A DNA stretch of 64,000 nucleotides. Source: Candidatus Chloroploca sp. Khr17. GTDB lineage: Bacteria > Chloroflexota > Chloroflexia > Chloroflexales > Chloroflexaceae. The notes under the pieces are model-generated. The model had not been told where the DNA came from, did not search any database, and saw only the letters and a program-made list of their open reading frames with translations. Positions within the stretch are counted from its first letter, which is position 1. Every line of letters starts with the position of its first letter. The position numbers were made by a program, and so were the translations under genes. Below are positions 25,846 through 34,046 of this stretch, piece after piece. Location: the NCBI RefSeq assembly GCF_004138165.1, contig NZ_RYFF01000019.1, positions 1-64,000 on the forward strand, written 5' to 3'.

Positions 25846-26259
25846 TTATGGATTGAGCAAAGTTAGCGCGGCTTGCAGCACAGCCCGTACCCGTGGACGG
25901 CCAATGCGCTTGAGGGCGCGTGAGACCTCGAACCAGCGAACCGCTTCGATTCCTTCTTGTTTGCCAGGGCGAAGTGTGCCGGTTGGCTGTACAATAAGAT
26001 AATAGGCGACAACTTTGCGCCGCCGCCGACCAGCTTTCACCACGCGGTAAAAAGCCTGTGACACTGGTTCACCAACCTCGCCATGCAGCCCCGTCTCTTC
26101 GTACAGTTCACGGCGAAGCGCGTCATCGTCGCTTTCACCTGGCATGACCCGGCCTTTCGGAAGTGTCCACATACCACCACGCTTTTTGATGAGCAAGACT
26201 TCGATGTGCCCGGTGGACGTGCCACGCAAGGCCACGGCACCTACCGCACGAATAGACAT
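25846..26259 (-). CDS. NUDIX hydrolase
   Basis: A 137-residue NUDIX protein with the box G(x5)E(x7)REUxEExGU realised as GRVMPGESDD...RRELYEETGL (about 36-58). The preceding WTLPKG segment fits the Ap4A hydrolase/ADP-ribose group. It hydrolyses a nucleoside diphosphate linked to another group; the exact substrate is not visible. It is convergent with the transporter gene, ten bases away. Confidence 0.92.
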   Translation of the reverse strand: MSIRAVGAVALRGTSTGHIEVLLIKKRGGMWTLPKGRVMPGESDDDALRRELYEETGLHGEVGEPVSQAFYRVVKAGRRRRKVVAYYLIVQPTGTLRPGKQEGIEAVRWFEVSRALKRIGRPRVRAVLQAALTLLNP

Positions 26260-26328
26260 AGGTCCGGCCTTTCCATGTATATCCTTTTAGTATACCAAGT
26301 TGGATCAAGTCTGTTTGCCAGGCTCAAG

Positions 26329-26371
26329 ATGGCGCGGCTTTTGGCGGCTAGGCCGCCAAAAGCCGCGCCAT
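26329..26371. repeat. Perfect 20-bp hairpin with three-base loop
   Basis: Arms 26329-26348 and 26352-26371 are exact reverse complements around TAG (core GGCGCGGCTTTTGGCGGC). It lies between the divergent NUDIX and DUF4129 genes, only 24 bp ahead of the proposed GTG start of the latter. Confidence 0.88.
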
Positions 26372-26394
26372 GTTTCCGTAAATTAGGGTTTGGG

Positions 26395-27375
26395 GTGCAA
26401 GCCCAACGCCTTTGCCGCAGACCTGAGGGTTGGGGGCTGATCGTAAGCCTCTTGATGGTGTTGATGCTGTTGATGCTGCCCACGCTGGCGCATGCCCAGG
26501 CGCAACCGCTCGATCTCGCAAGCTACGAGCGGCTTTTGCGTGAGGGGCGGGCGGCGGCACTGCGCGGGGATCGCCTGGATGTGGAACAGATCGCCCAACT
26601 CCTCGCGGGAAACTCAGAAGTGGTGATGCCCGACGGGACGCTGGCACCCGTTGAGACAACCTGGTTGACGGAGGAACTGGCCCGTGCGAACCCGGATCTG
26701 CCGTTGATTGCCGGGCGTATGGGGGCGCTGCTTGATGCGCTCGCGGCACCGCTTGAGGTGGAACCGGCTGATGCGCTCGAGCGCCTGGAACCGATTCTGG
26801 CCGCGCCGCCCTTTGCCGACCGTGAACAAGCCCCGCGTGAACCCGGCTGGTTTGATCAGTTTCTCACATGGCTCTTTGAACAACTTGGGCGTTTTGCCCA
26901 ACCTGTGGCCGACACAGCCTCGGGGCCGGCCGGCACGTTGACCTCCTGGCTCTTGACGGCGGCAGGGGCGGCGCTCCTTATTGTGGTACTTGTCCTCTGG
27001 TTACGGGGTCTGCGACGAACCCTGCAGGTCGAGGCTGAACTGGCGAGTCCCGCCGAACGGGCGGCCCGCGATACGGCTGATGCCCGTGCCCAGGCCGCGA
27101 CCCTGGCCAAAGCCGGCGACTATCGCGGCGCGGCCCGGATGCTCGCGCTTGCCTCGCTGCTCTGGCTTGATGAGCGTGGCCGCCTGCGCTATGATCCGCA
27201 CCAGACTAACCGCGAACACCTGCAACGCCTGCGCGAAGAACCGGTTGCGCAGGAGCATCTCGCCCCGGTGGTCGAGCTTACTGATCGCGTCTGGTACGGC
27301 CAGATGCCCCTTGATGCGCACGGGTATGCCGAGGTCGAACAGCAGGTCGAGGCGTTGCGCAAGGCAGTGGAGTAA
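26395..27375 (+). CDS. DUF4129-domain membrane protein
   Basis: From GTG 26395 the protein has a clean signal peptide (LIVSLLMVLMLLMLPTLAHAQA), an extracytoplasmic helical region, a transmembrane helix (about residues 185-205) and a C-terminal DUF4129 domain. The last carries AKAGDYRGAARMLALASLLWLDERGRLRYDPHQTNREHLQRL. DUF4129 proteins usually sit beside a MoxR AAA ATPase, DUF58 and transglutaminase-like proteins; only the DUF4350 gene accompanies it here. The open frame continues upstream to 26083 but there overlaps the NUDIX gene and a hairpin. Confidence 0.75.
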   Translation: MQAQRLCRRPEGWGLIVSLLMVLMLLMLPTLAHAQAQPLDLASYERLLREGRAAALRGDRLDVEQIAQLLAGNSEVVMPDGTLAPVETTWLTEELARANPDLPLIAGRMGALLDALAAPLEVEPADALERLEPILAAPPFADREQAPREPGWFDQFLTWLFEQLGRFAQPVADTASGPAGTLTSWLLTAAGAALLIVVLVLWLRGLRRTLQVEAELASPAERAARDTADARAQAATLAKAGDYRGAARMLALASLLWLDERGRLRYDPHQTNREHLQRLREEPVAQEHLAPVVELTDRVWYGQMPLDAHGYAEVEQQVEALRKAVE

Positions 27376-27382
27376 CTAGGTT

Positions 27383-28528
27383 ATGGTACGACGCGATCTC
27401 ATTCTGCTGGTCGTGCTCTTTGCTGGCCTCGTGGCCCTGATTGGCTTTGGGCCTGGCCGCAGCGCAGGCTTGCCAGGCGGCAATGGCAGCAGTCGTTCCT
27501 CTGAGTCTGGTGGGACGCTCGCGCTCTATTGGTGGTTCGAGAGCCTGGGGTATCGGGTGGAGCGGCTCGAATATCGGGCCTTTGAAGTCGATCCACGCGC
27601 CGATCTCGTGGTGGTCTTCAATCCACGTGAGCGCTACAACCGCGAGGATGCCGCGGCTGTTGCGGCCTGGGTTGAGGCTGGTGGCACCTTGCTGATTGCC
27701 GAGCCACGTGCTGGGCTCAATGCCCCTGCGGCTCCGTTGCTGGCAGCCTTTGAGCTGCAAGTTGCGCCGCTGCCCGACGCAAGCACCTTGGAGTACGTAC
27801 CAATCCTGCAACCGGCGCTCGGCGCACCTGCCGCCACGCAACTCAATGTGCAGACCCGCAGCATGATCACGAGTGAACGAGCGGATCTCGCGCTTCTCGC
27901 CGGCAGCAATGCGACCCCGGTGATGGTTGGCGTGCAACACGGTGAGGGTTATGTCTTTGCCCTCACGAGCGCGCAACCCTTCGCAAACCGAGGGCTGCGT
28001 GAGCGCGATCATGCTGCGGTCGTTGTCAATATCTTGCGCCGTATCCCGCCGGGCGGAACGATCGTCTTTGATGAGATCCACCACGGCTTTGTTGTGCAAC
28101 CAAGCATGCGCACGCTGCTGCTTGGTACTCCGTGGGGGTGGGCGACCCTCTACCTCGGCGGCATTGTCGCCGGCTACCTTGTGCTGACCGGACGCCGTTT
28201 TGGGCAGCCGATCCCGTTACGGGCCGAGGCCGATCGGCGCAGCAGTGCCGAATACCTCGCAAGCATGGCGGGCCTGTTGCGGCGGGCCGGCAAACGCGAT
28301 TACTTGCGCGACCACTACCGCGCTACGCTACGACGCCACCTGACCCATACCTATGGCCTGAGTCCCGATTGCGATGATGCGACCTTGCTGGCGACGATCA
28401 AAGCGGTGCATCCAGCGCGTGCCGAAAGCGTGCGCGACCTGTTGAACAAGCTCAACGACCCCGCCACCGATGAAGCGACGTTGCTACGGATCGTCGCCGC
28501 GATCGATGGGGTGCGTAACACGGGTTGA
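27383..28528 (+). CDS. DUF4350-domain membrane protein
   Basis: A 381-residue protein with an N-terminal membrane helix (5-25), an extracytoplasmic flavodoxin-like DUF4350 domain (GGTLALYWWFESLGYRVERLE..., DLVVVFNPRERYNREDAAAVAAWVEAGGTLLIAE) and a second helix near residue 255. A helical cytoplasmic tail follows. It follows the DUF4129 gene by seven bases and is almost certainly co-transcribed. The stop codon TGA is supplied by a copy of the TTGACGCAAAGG repeat that forms one arm of the next hairpin. Confidence 0.85.
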   Translation: MVRRDLILLVVLFAGLVALIGFGPGRSAGLPGGNGSSRSSESGGTLALYWWFESLGYRVERLEYRAFEVDPRADLVVVFNPRERYNREDAAAVAAWVEAGGTLLIAEPRAGLNAPAAPLLAAFELQVAPLPDASTLEYVPILQPALGAPAATQLNVQTRSMITSERADLALLAGSNATPVMVGVQHGEGYVFALTSAQPFANRGLRERDHAAVVVNILRRIPPGGTIVFDEIHHGFVVQPSMRTLLLGTPWGWATLYLGGIVAGYLVLTGRRFGQPIPLRAEADRRSSAEYLASMAGLLRRAGKRDYLRDHYRATLRRHLTHTYGLSPDCDDATLLATIKAVHPARAESVRDLLNKLNDPATDEATLLRIVAAIDGVRNTG

Positions 28529-28601
28529 CGCAAAGGCGCAAAGGCGCGAAGGTTTGATGCATCTCTTTGCATGACTTCGCGCCTTTGCGCCTTTGCGTCA
28601 A
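28525..28601. terminator. 27-bp hairpin made of two repeat copies
   Basis: TTGACGCAAAGGCGCAAAGG and seven more bases (28525-28551) pair perfectly with 28575-28601. The hairpin sits between the convergent DUF4350 and thiamine-transporter genes and overlaps the DUF4350 stop codon. Confidence 0.85.
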
Positions 28602-28631
28602 ATTTCCTTGCTTCCTTGGTATAGCAATGTA

Positions 28632-29630
28632 TTACGGCAAGAAGGCGTTGGTGAAGGCCTCTTCGGGGTCGATCATGGTGCTCAGCAGGTCGCGCTCGAC
28701 CATCCATTGGGCATAGTCGCGCCAGACTTCGACGCGCTGTTCGCCCCAGCGCGGTGCGTTGCCCTGATATTCGTTGGCGAGATAGACCTGGCTCTGCGTA
28801 ACGAGTTCGGCATCGAGTTCAGGTACGGCTTCCAGGAGGAGCGCCGCCGCTGCGTCCGGCTCTTCAATCGCATACTGATACCCCGCACTGGTGGCGGCCA
28901 TAAAACGCCTGAGCAGATCCGGTTGCGTGGCAATCAGCTCTTCGCTGGTGATGAGCACGGGTGTATAGTAATCGGGAATGCAGTTCAGATCGCGAATCAT
29001 GACAATATTCAGATCAATGCCACGCTGCGCAGCCTCGACGCCGGTCCAACCGGCAAAGATCCAGGCAAAGTCAATCGCATCACGTTCGGTGGCAACAAAA
29101 AAGTCACTTGAGCCAATATCAACAAATTGTACCTGGCTGGCATCGGCACCGACACACTCCATCAAGCCGGCGATCACCGCCTGTTCAACCGGCGAACCCC
29201 AAGCGCCATAACGATGCCCAGCAAAGTCAGCCGGCGTGGTGATACCCTTCGCGGCACGACTGGCAAAACCACTCGTATTGCTCTGGATAATCGCCGCCAC
29301 CGCGACAATCGGCAGGCCAACAACCCGCGCCTCGGTCACCGCCTCTTGATATGAAATGCCAAGATCGAGCCGCCCGGTCGCCACCAACTGCTCGACCGTG
29401 CCGCCCTCCTGGGCCTGCAAAATCTCCACCTCAAGCCCCTGCTCACGATAGAACCCACGGTCACGGGCGACATAGAGCCCGGTATGATTGGTATTGGGTG
29501 TCCAGTCGAGACCAACGCGCAACCGGACAGGTTCAGGATCGGTTGGGGTGGGTGAAAGTCCGCCCGCACCATTCCCACCACAGGCGCTCAGCCCGAGCAC
29601 CAACAGGATCACAAGCATCAACCAGCGCAT
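28632..29630 (-). CDS. thiY: THI5/NMT1-like substrate-binding lipoprotein
   Basis: A 332-residue solute-binding protein with a lipobox (LSACGG, Cys about 17) and an NMT1/THI5 fold: VRLRVGLDWTPNTNHTGLYVARDRGFYREQGLEVE, then LDLGISYQEAV and the GIDLNIVMIRDL region. Family members bind the thiamine precursor HMP or related pyrimidines and deliver them to an ABC importer. The operon is governed by a TPP riboswitch, which supports this. ATG 29630 overlaps the permease stop; a GTG directly before it would add one residue. Confidence 0.88.
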   Translation of the reverse strand: MRWLMLVILLVLGLSACGGNGAGGLSPTPTDPEPVRLRVGLDWTPNTNHTGLYVARDRGFYREQGLEVEILQAQEGGTVEQLVATGRLDLGISYQEAVTEARVVGLPIVAVAAIIQSNTSGFASRAAKGITTPADFAGHRYGAWGSPVEQAVIAGLMECVGADASQVQFVDIGSSDFFVATERDAIDFAWIFAGWTGVEAAQRGIDLNIVMIRDLNCIPDYYTPVLITSEELIATQPDLLRRFMAATSAGYQYAIEEPDAAAALLLEAVPELDAELVTQSQVYLANEYQGNAPRWGEQRVEVWRDYAQWMVERDLLSTMIDPEEAFTNAFLP

Positions 29631-30412
29631 CACTCAGTTCCTTTCCAAGCAAGCAAACGACGTTCGAGCACAACGATCAGCGCAAAGAGGATCAGGGTCA
29701 AGAGCGACGTGACGAGGGCCGCAACAAAGACCTGATCGGTGCGGAAGGCGCGCAGCGAACGGGCAATATAGACCCCGAGGCCCGCCTCGGCCCCGATCCA
29801 TTCGGCAATCACAGCGGCAATGACGCTATAGGTCACCGCGATGCGCAAGCCACGAAAAAACGAAGGCAACGCGGCGGGCCAACGCAGCAGGCGCAGGGTC
29901 TGCCAATAACTGGCATCCATCGCCTGAAAGAGCCGCACCATCTCACGGTCAGCATCGCGCAGCCCACCGGCGAGACTAACCGTAATTGGAAAAAACGTAA
30001 CCAGCGCCACGACCAGCACCTTGGGGAGCAGGCCGAAACCGAGGCCGATCACGAGCAACGGGGCAATCGCAACAATCGGCACCGTCTGCGAAACGACGAG
30101 CAACGGATAGACCGCCCGCCGGATCAGGGGCACCGCATCAAGCGCCAGGGCAAGCCCGATCCCCGTGACGAGCGCCAGACCCGCCCCGAGCGCTGTCACC
30201 CGCAGCGTCGCGACCACGTGCCCCCCAAGGATCGGCAGGCTCTCGACAAACGTCTGGCCCACCCGCGAAGGCGCGGGCAAGAGCCAGACCGGCACAGCCA
30301 AGAGGCGCACCAACACCTCCCACGCCACCAGCAGACTGGTCAGGAGGATCGCCGGAGGCAGCCACTGGTAAAGCACCTGGCGCATCAGGGCCAAACGGCG
30401 ACTAGCCGCCAT
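29630..30412 (-). CDS. thiX: ABC transporter permease for thiamine precursor
   Basis: A roughly 260-residue inner-membrane permease with about six helices and the EAA-like loop (MDASYWQTLRLLRWPAALPSFFRGLRIA). It is of the SsuC/TauC type usually paired with NMT1-like binding proteins. ATG 30412 overlaps the preceding thiamine-binding gene by 11 bases; ATG 30385 is an alternative. No ATPase gene is found next to it, so the energising subunit must be encoded elsewhere or shared. Confidence 0.87.
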   Translation of the reverse strand: MAASRRLALMRQVLYQWLPPAILLTSLLVAWEVLVRLLAVPVWLLPAPSRVGQTFVESLPILGGHVVATLRVTALGAGLALVTGIGLALALDAVPLIRRAVYPLLVVSQTVPIVAIAPLLVIGLGFGLLPKVLVVALVTFFPITVSLAGGLRDADREMVRLFQAMDASYWQTLRLLRWPAALPSFFRGLRIAVTYSVIAAVIAEWIGAEAGLGVYIARSLRAFRTDQVFVAALVTSLLTLILFALIVVLERRLLAWKGTE

Positions 30413-30698
30413 ACTTGGCCAGCTTCTCCTCGATCGACGAGCCAAGTGGATCATAATCAACCTTGATCAACGTAAAGACCCGCGCAGCCCCGGCCTGCAA
30501 CACCGCCTCTTGCGCCGCCTTGATCACCGCCATCACCGCATCGTACTCACCCTCAAGCGTCGTCTCCATCGACGACACGCGATAGGACAAACCACTGGCG
30601 GCCACCACCGCAATCGCCGCATCAACGGCGGCATAGGTTGCCGCCTTATCCGCGAGACCACCGGGCAACACCTGAAAACTCACGGCAATCGGTGCCAT
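30402..30698 (-). CDS. Thiamine-binding protein (MTH1187/YkoF family)
   Basis: A 98-residue ferredoxin-fold protein. It starts MAPIAVSFQVLPGG and continues with YRVSSMETTLEGEYDAVMAVIKAAQEAV and VFTLIKVDYDPLGSSIEEKLAKYGG. MTH1187/YkoF-like proteins bind thiamine or its pyrimidine moiety in the cytoplasm. It is the first gene after the TPP riboswitch and has a GAGAGGAG ribosome site just beyond the terminator. Confidence 0.9.
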   Translation of the reverse strand: MAPIAVSFQVLPGGLADKAATYAAVDAAIAVVAASGLSYRVSSMETTLEGEYDAVMAVIKAAQEAVLQAGAARVFTLIKVDYDPLGSSIEEKLAKYGG

Positions 30699-30713
30699 AC
30701 CTGCTCCTCTCGA

Positions 30714-30756
30714 CAAAACAAAACGGCCATTGCCCCAACGAAGGAGCAACGGCCGT
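30714..30756 (-). terminator. TPP-riboswitch terminator
   Basis: On the minus strand ACGGCCGTTGC (30746-30756) pairs with GCAATGGCCGT (30723-30733), followed by TTTTGTTTT. It separates the TPP aptamer from the thiamine-binding gene, so TPP should cause premature termination. Confidence 0.88.
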
Positions 30757-30768
30757 CAACACGCCGTA

Positions 30769-30866
30769 GATGCTTCCCTCCGCTGGCACTACCCAGGTCA
30801 GGTTCGAAGGGTTAGCGGCATTATGGGCCACACTCTCAGCCAGGCTCACCTGGCCCCCCCAGCATG
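30769..30866 (-). ncRNA. TPP (THI-element) riboswitch
   Basis: The reverse complement contains CTGGGGGGGCC, GGCTGAGAGTG, ACCCTTCGAACCTGACCTGG and GTAGTGCCAGCGGAGGGAAG, the standard conserved blocks of a bacterial TPP aptamer. ATGCT and AGCAT close the outer stem. It controls the three thiamine-uptake genes at 28632-30698. Confidence 0.96.
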
Positions 30867-30902
30867 TGCGCTTGCTGGCGCACATCATTGATTGTTGTGG
30901 GT

Positions 30903-30908
30903 ATTATA
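30903..30908 (-). promoter_or_regulatory. Candidate -10 of the TPP-controlled operon
   Basis: A minus-strand TATAAT lies about 37 bases ahead of the aptamer. A matching -35 is not evident. Confidence 0.4.
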
Positions 30909-30939
30909 CGCTATTTTGGTGGGCTTGGGGGCCATATTT

Positions 30940-30959
30940 TTGACGCAAAGGCGCAGAGG
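30940..30959 (+). repeat. TTGACGCAAAGGCGCAGAGG dispersed element
   Basis: A plus-strand copy of the repeat family, in the gap between the divergent thiamine operon and the HNH pair. Confidence 0.8.
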
Positions 30960-31052
30960 CGCAGAGAGCTGAGGTGTGGCACCTGGGATACTATTATGGG
31001 CCAGACATGGTAGAATCAGCGAAGTACCATGGCATAAGGTGAGGACAGGCCC

Positions 31053-31451
31053 ATGAGCACAATCCCGATTGAGATCTCAACAGAGCAGCTGCTACGAGCA
31101 GTCGAGCGGCTTCCAGCCAATGAGCTCGAGACCTTTGTGGCCCAAGTCATCGCGCTTCGTACCCGCCGTGAGGGAGGACAGTTGGACGCTAATGAGACGG
31201 CGCTCCTGCTCACCATCAATGCAGCCTACCTCGATCCAGCCCAACAGGCTCGTTTCGATGCGCTCGTGGCAAAGCGCCAGGCAGAAACGATCACGCCGAC
31301 GGAACTGCAGGAGCTCATCGCGATGACCGACGTGATCGAACAGCGCGACACCGAGCGGCTGGAGGCATTGCAGGAGCTTGCCCGGGTGCGGCAGACGACG
31401 GTTGGTATACTCATGGACGCGCTTGGCATCAGGACTCCAGCATATGGTTGA
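31053..31451 (+). CDS. Unknown helical protein paired with HNH nuclease
   Basis: A 132-residue, almost entirely helical protein. It begins IEISTEQLLRAVERLPANELETFVAQVIALRTRR, contains LLLTINAAYLDPAQQARFDALVAKR, and has TITPTELQELIAMTDVIEQRDTERLEALQELARVRQTTV near the end. I do not recognise a named domain. The gene overlaps the HNH gene by eight bases, so the two are translationally coupled. The pair may act as regulator or antitoxin plus nuclease, but nothing in the sequence proves it. Confidence 0.75.
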   Translation: MSTIPIEISTEQLLRAVERLPANELETFVAQVIALRTRREGGQLDANETALLLTINAAYLDPAQQARFDALVAKRQAETITPTELQELIAMTDVIEQRDTERLEALQELARVRQTTVGILMDALGIRTPAYG

Positions 31452-31884
31452 AACGCCCCGCATCAACGCGGAACTGTGGGCGCTGGTGGTCGAGCGCGCA
31501 CGTGACCGCTGCGAATACTGCCTGAGTCCTGCGCGCTACGCGACCCAACGCCTTTCAGTCGAGCATGTGCTCCCGCGTGCAAAGGGTGGCCAGACGGCGT
31601 TTGAGAACCTCGCGCTGGCCTGCCAGGGCTGCAACAACCACAAGTACAACCACACTGAGGCATTTGACCCGGTGAGCAGGTTGATCGCCCCACTGTATAA
31701 CCCGCGCCGTGATCGCTGGAGCGACCACTTTGCCTGGAGCGCTGATCTGCTGATCATGGTCGGCCTCACCCCGACTGGCCGTGCGACGGTTGTTAACCTG
31801 CTGCTGAATCGGGCTGGCGTCGTGAATCTGCGCCGTCTGCTGCTTGGCGTCGGCGAACATCCCCCCACCGTCCCAGAGTTGTAG
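31444..31884 (+). CDS. HNH endonuclease
   Basis: A 146-residue HNH nuclease with the zinc-binding pair CEYC (about 22-25) and CQGCNNHK (about 60-67) and the catalytic segment SVEHVLPRAKGG. The C-terminal region (RDRWSDHFAWSADLLIMVGLTPTGRATV) is typical of small stand-alone HNH proteins. ATG 31444 was selected because the conserved domain begins directly after it; the frame is open further upstream within the partner gene. The target is unknown. Confidence 0.9.
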   Translation: MVETPRINAELWALVVERARDRCEYCLSPARYATQRLSVEHVLPRAKGGQTAFENLALACQGCNNHKYNHTEAFDPVSRLIAPLYNPRRDRWSDHFAWSADLLIMVGLTPTGRATVVNLLLNRAGVVNLRRLLLGVGEHPPTVPEL

Positions 31885-31953
31885 CAGCCGAGCGTGACAC
31901 GATCACGCTCGAACCCACAGGTCGTCAAGCGCAAGATTTGGCGGCAATCGTCT

Positions 31954-31973
31954 TTGACGCAAAGGCGCAAAGG
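31954..31973 (+). repeat. TTGACGCAAAGGCGCAAAGG dispersed element
   Basis: A consensus copy of the repeat family in the 208-bp gap before the methyltransferase gene. No other feature is clear in that gap. Confidence 0.85.
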
Positions 31974-32092
31974 CAGCGATCCATTGGCATGGTACAATCA
32001 GAGGCGCACTCACGAACCTCGGCACCTCGGCGTTACGCAACAAGGCCTATCACTGGTACGATAGCCAGGGTTACAAGAAGGAGCTAGTCCAC

Positions 32093-32893
32093 GTGATCTC
32101 GCCAACAGATTCATTGCCAACACCGTCATCTGACCTACGCCAGATGTATTTGGAACTGCTCAAGCGCTGTCTGCTAGGCATGATCTACGAAGACGCACCG
32201 ACCTCCGCCCCGGCCATTGGCGGCTACAAGACCGAACTGTATATCGCCCAGTTTCGTGAGATGGGGCGCGATATTCCCAGCCAGGCGCATTCGATGATCG
32301 GTCTGCGCCGCATGAACAACCTGCAAGCCTGTATCGAGCAGGTGCTGGCCGACGGTGTGCCCGGTGATCTGATCGAGACCGGGGTGTGGCGCGGTGGGGC
32401 GACGATCTTGATGCGTGGCGTGCTCAAGGCGTATGGCGTGACCGACCGGACAGTCTGGGTGGCCGATTCGTTTGAGGGATTGCCGACACCGGATGTTGAG
32501 CAGCATCCAGCAGATACATTTTGGGTGTCGTTAGCGTTAGCCGGATGGCTCACTGTTGATCTTGAGACCGTGCGTCGCAACTTTGCGAGCTACGGGTTGC
32601 TCGATGATCATGTGCGTTTCCTCAAAGGCTGGTTCAAAGACACGCTTCCAGATGCCCCGATCACCAGGCTGGCGGTGCTGCGTCTTGACGGCGACCTCTA
32701 TGAGTCCACCTGGGATGCGCTCACGCATCTCTATCCAAAGTTAAGCCAAGGAGGTTTTCTCATCGTCGACGATTACTTCTATGAATCCTGCCGTCAGGCT
32801 GTTCATGACTACCGCGCAAGGCACGGCATCCATGAGCCGATCCAAGACATTGATGGTTTGAGCGTGTACTGGCGCAAACAGAACGGTGGGTGA
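32093..32893 (+). CDS. TylF/MycF-type O-methyltransferase
   Basis: A 266-residue SAM-dependent enzyme of the macrocin O-methyltransferase family. Signatures include MIGLRRMNNLQACIEQVLADGVPGDLIETGVWRGGATILMRG, VWVADSFEGLP and the metal-binding LRLDGDLYESTWDAL...GGFLIVDDYF. The GTG start is preceded by AAGGAG at nine bases. Family members methylate sugar hydroxyls of natural products. It lies next to the lasso-peptide operon and converges on its glycosyltransferase, so it may modify an attached sugar; this is inferred. Confidence 0.9.
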   Translation: MISPTDSLPTPSSDLRQMYLELLKRCLLGMIYEDAPTSAPAIGGYKTELYIAQFREMGRDIPSQAHSMIGLRRMNNLQACIEQVLADGVPGDLIETGVWRGGATILMRGVLKAYGVTDRTVWVADSFEGLPTPDVEQHPADTFWVSLALAGWLTVDLETVRRNFASYGLLDDHVRFLKGWFKDTLPDAPITRLAVLRLDGDLYESTWDALTHLYPKLSQGGFLIVDDYFYESCRQAVHDYRARHGIHEPIQDIDGLSVYWRKQNGG

Positions 32894-32918
32894 AGCGCAG
32901 GCAGTGGCGATGCAGCGA

Positions 32919-33968
32919 TTAGGTATACGCATCACGACGATGTTGCGCACGCAAGGTACTCCAGGTCTGCGGTCGTTTCCAGAGGTGGGGATCGAGTTCG
33001 AGGGCACGCTCGAGCAGGGCGCGACTTGTGAGCCGCTGCTGACGCCGATGTGTCCAGGCGAGCATCAAGAGGCGGCGAGCACACTCAGCCGTGATCGCCT
33101 CAGCAGTCGCCGGATCGGGCTCTTCGACAGCGAGATAACGCTCTCGGATTGTCATCAGCAGATCGGCAACACGCAGGAGGGTGGCAGCATCATCCAATTG
33201 CATCCCGCGCACGCCGTGGTAGAGCAGGCCGATGTCGTTGAGCGGTGGCCGCAGGCCCAGACGCTCAGCCAGCATGCGGTAGATGAGCAGCCAGACTTCG
33301 CCCTGCTGCGGTGTTGCGGTCGTGCTTGATGTTTGTTGCGCGTGACGGCGATACGAGACCAGCGTCTCGGCAAGGTTTCTGATCCGCGTTCGATTGATCA
33401 AGGTTGCCCATAGCGAATAATCATTCGCGTATTTCCATTGAACTGAATAGCCGCCAATCTCATCCAGCAGGGCGCGACGCATCATCGCCGCAGAATGCAA
33501 CACCGGCGTGCCAAAGAGAATAGCCCAACGCGCCAGCCCCCACGACGTTGGGAACGTCATTGCCTTGCAGATGCGACCATCGTCATCGATCTGGTTCACC
33601 TGCGCACCGACCACCCCTACATCCGGATGGCTCGTCAGGAACGTGACCTGCCGGGCCAGGCGCTCGGGGTGGGCCAGATCATCGGCGTCGAGGATGGCAA
33701 CAAATTCGCCGCGTGCGTGGGGCAACGCCGCGTTGAGAGCGTGGCTGTGGTTGATACTGAATGGCTTGTGAAGCGGGAAGATGCGTGTGTCGACAGCGGC
33801 GTAACGTGCGATGATCTCTGCGGAACCATCGGTGGAGGCATCATCCAGCAACAAGTATTCGAAGTTCGTAAAATGTTGCGCCAGGATGCTCTCGATAGCC
33901 GCAGCCAGAAAGCGTTCGCCATTATGCACAGAGGTAATCACGGAGACACGTGGGGCGTCAACAGGCAT
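32919..33968 (-). CDS. Family 2 glycosyltransferase of the lasso cluster
   Basis: A 349-residue GT-A enzyme with VSVITSVHNGERFLAAAIESILAQ, the DDASTDGS motif, the metal-binding DADDLAHPERLARQ (about 93-106), and a helical C-terminal region. There are no membrane helices. It is the last gene of the minus-strand run B1-precursor-kinase-glycosyltransferase, 78 bp after the kinase. It could glycosylate the peptide or its phosphate; alternatively it belongs to surface polysaccharide synthesis. Confidence 0.87.
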   Translation of the reverse strand: MPVDAPRVSVITSVHNGERFLAAAIESILAQHFTNFEYLLLDDASTDGSAEIIARYAAVDTRIFPLHKPFSINHSHALNAALPHARGEFVAILDADDLAHPERLARQVTFLTSHPDVGVVGAQVNQIDDDGRICKAMTFPTSWGLARWAILFGTPVLHSAAMMRRALLDEIGGYSVQWKYANDYSLWATLINRTRIRNLAETLVSYRRHAQQTSSTTATPQQGEVWLLIYRMLAERLGLRPPLNDIGLLYHGVRGMQLDDAATLLRVADLLMTIRERYLAVEEPDPATAEAITAECARRLLMLAWTHRRQQRLTSRALLERALELDPHLWKRPQTWSTLRAQHRRDAYT

Positions 33969-34046
33969 GCGCGTACCATTTCAGATTGTAGATTTTCGAT
34001 TGCAGATTGCCGCGCATGGCGTTCCTATCAGCGCTGGCCGCAATGC

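Noticed and set aside
29351-30466. 371-residue plus-strand open frame
   Set aside because: It is antisense to the thiamine transporter genes; the translation is Arg/Gln/His-rich and lacks recognisable domains.
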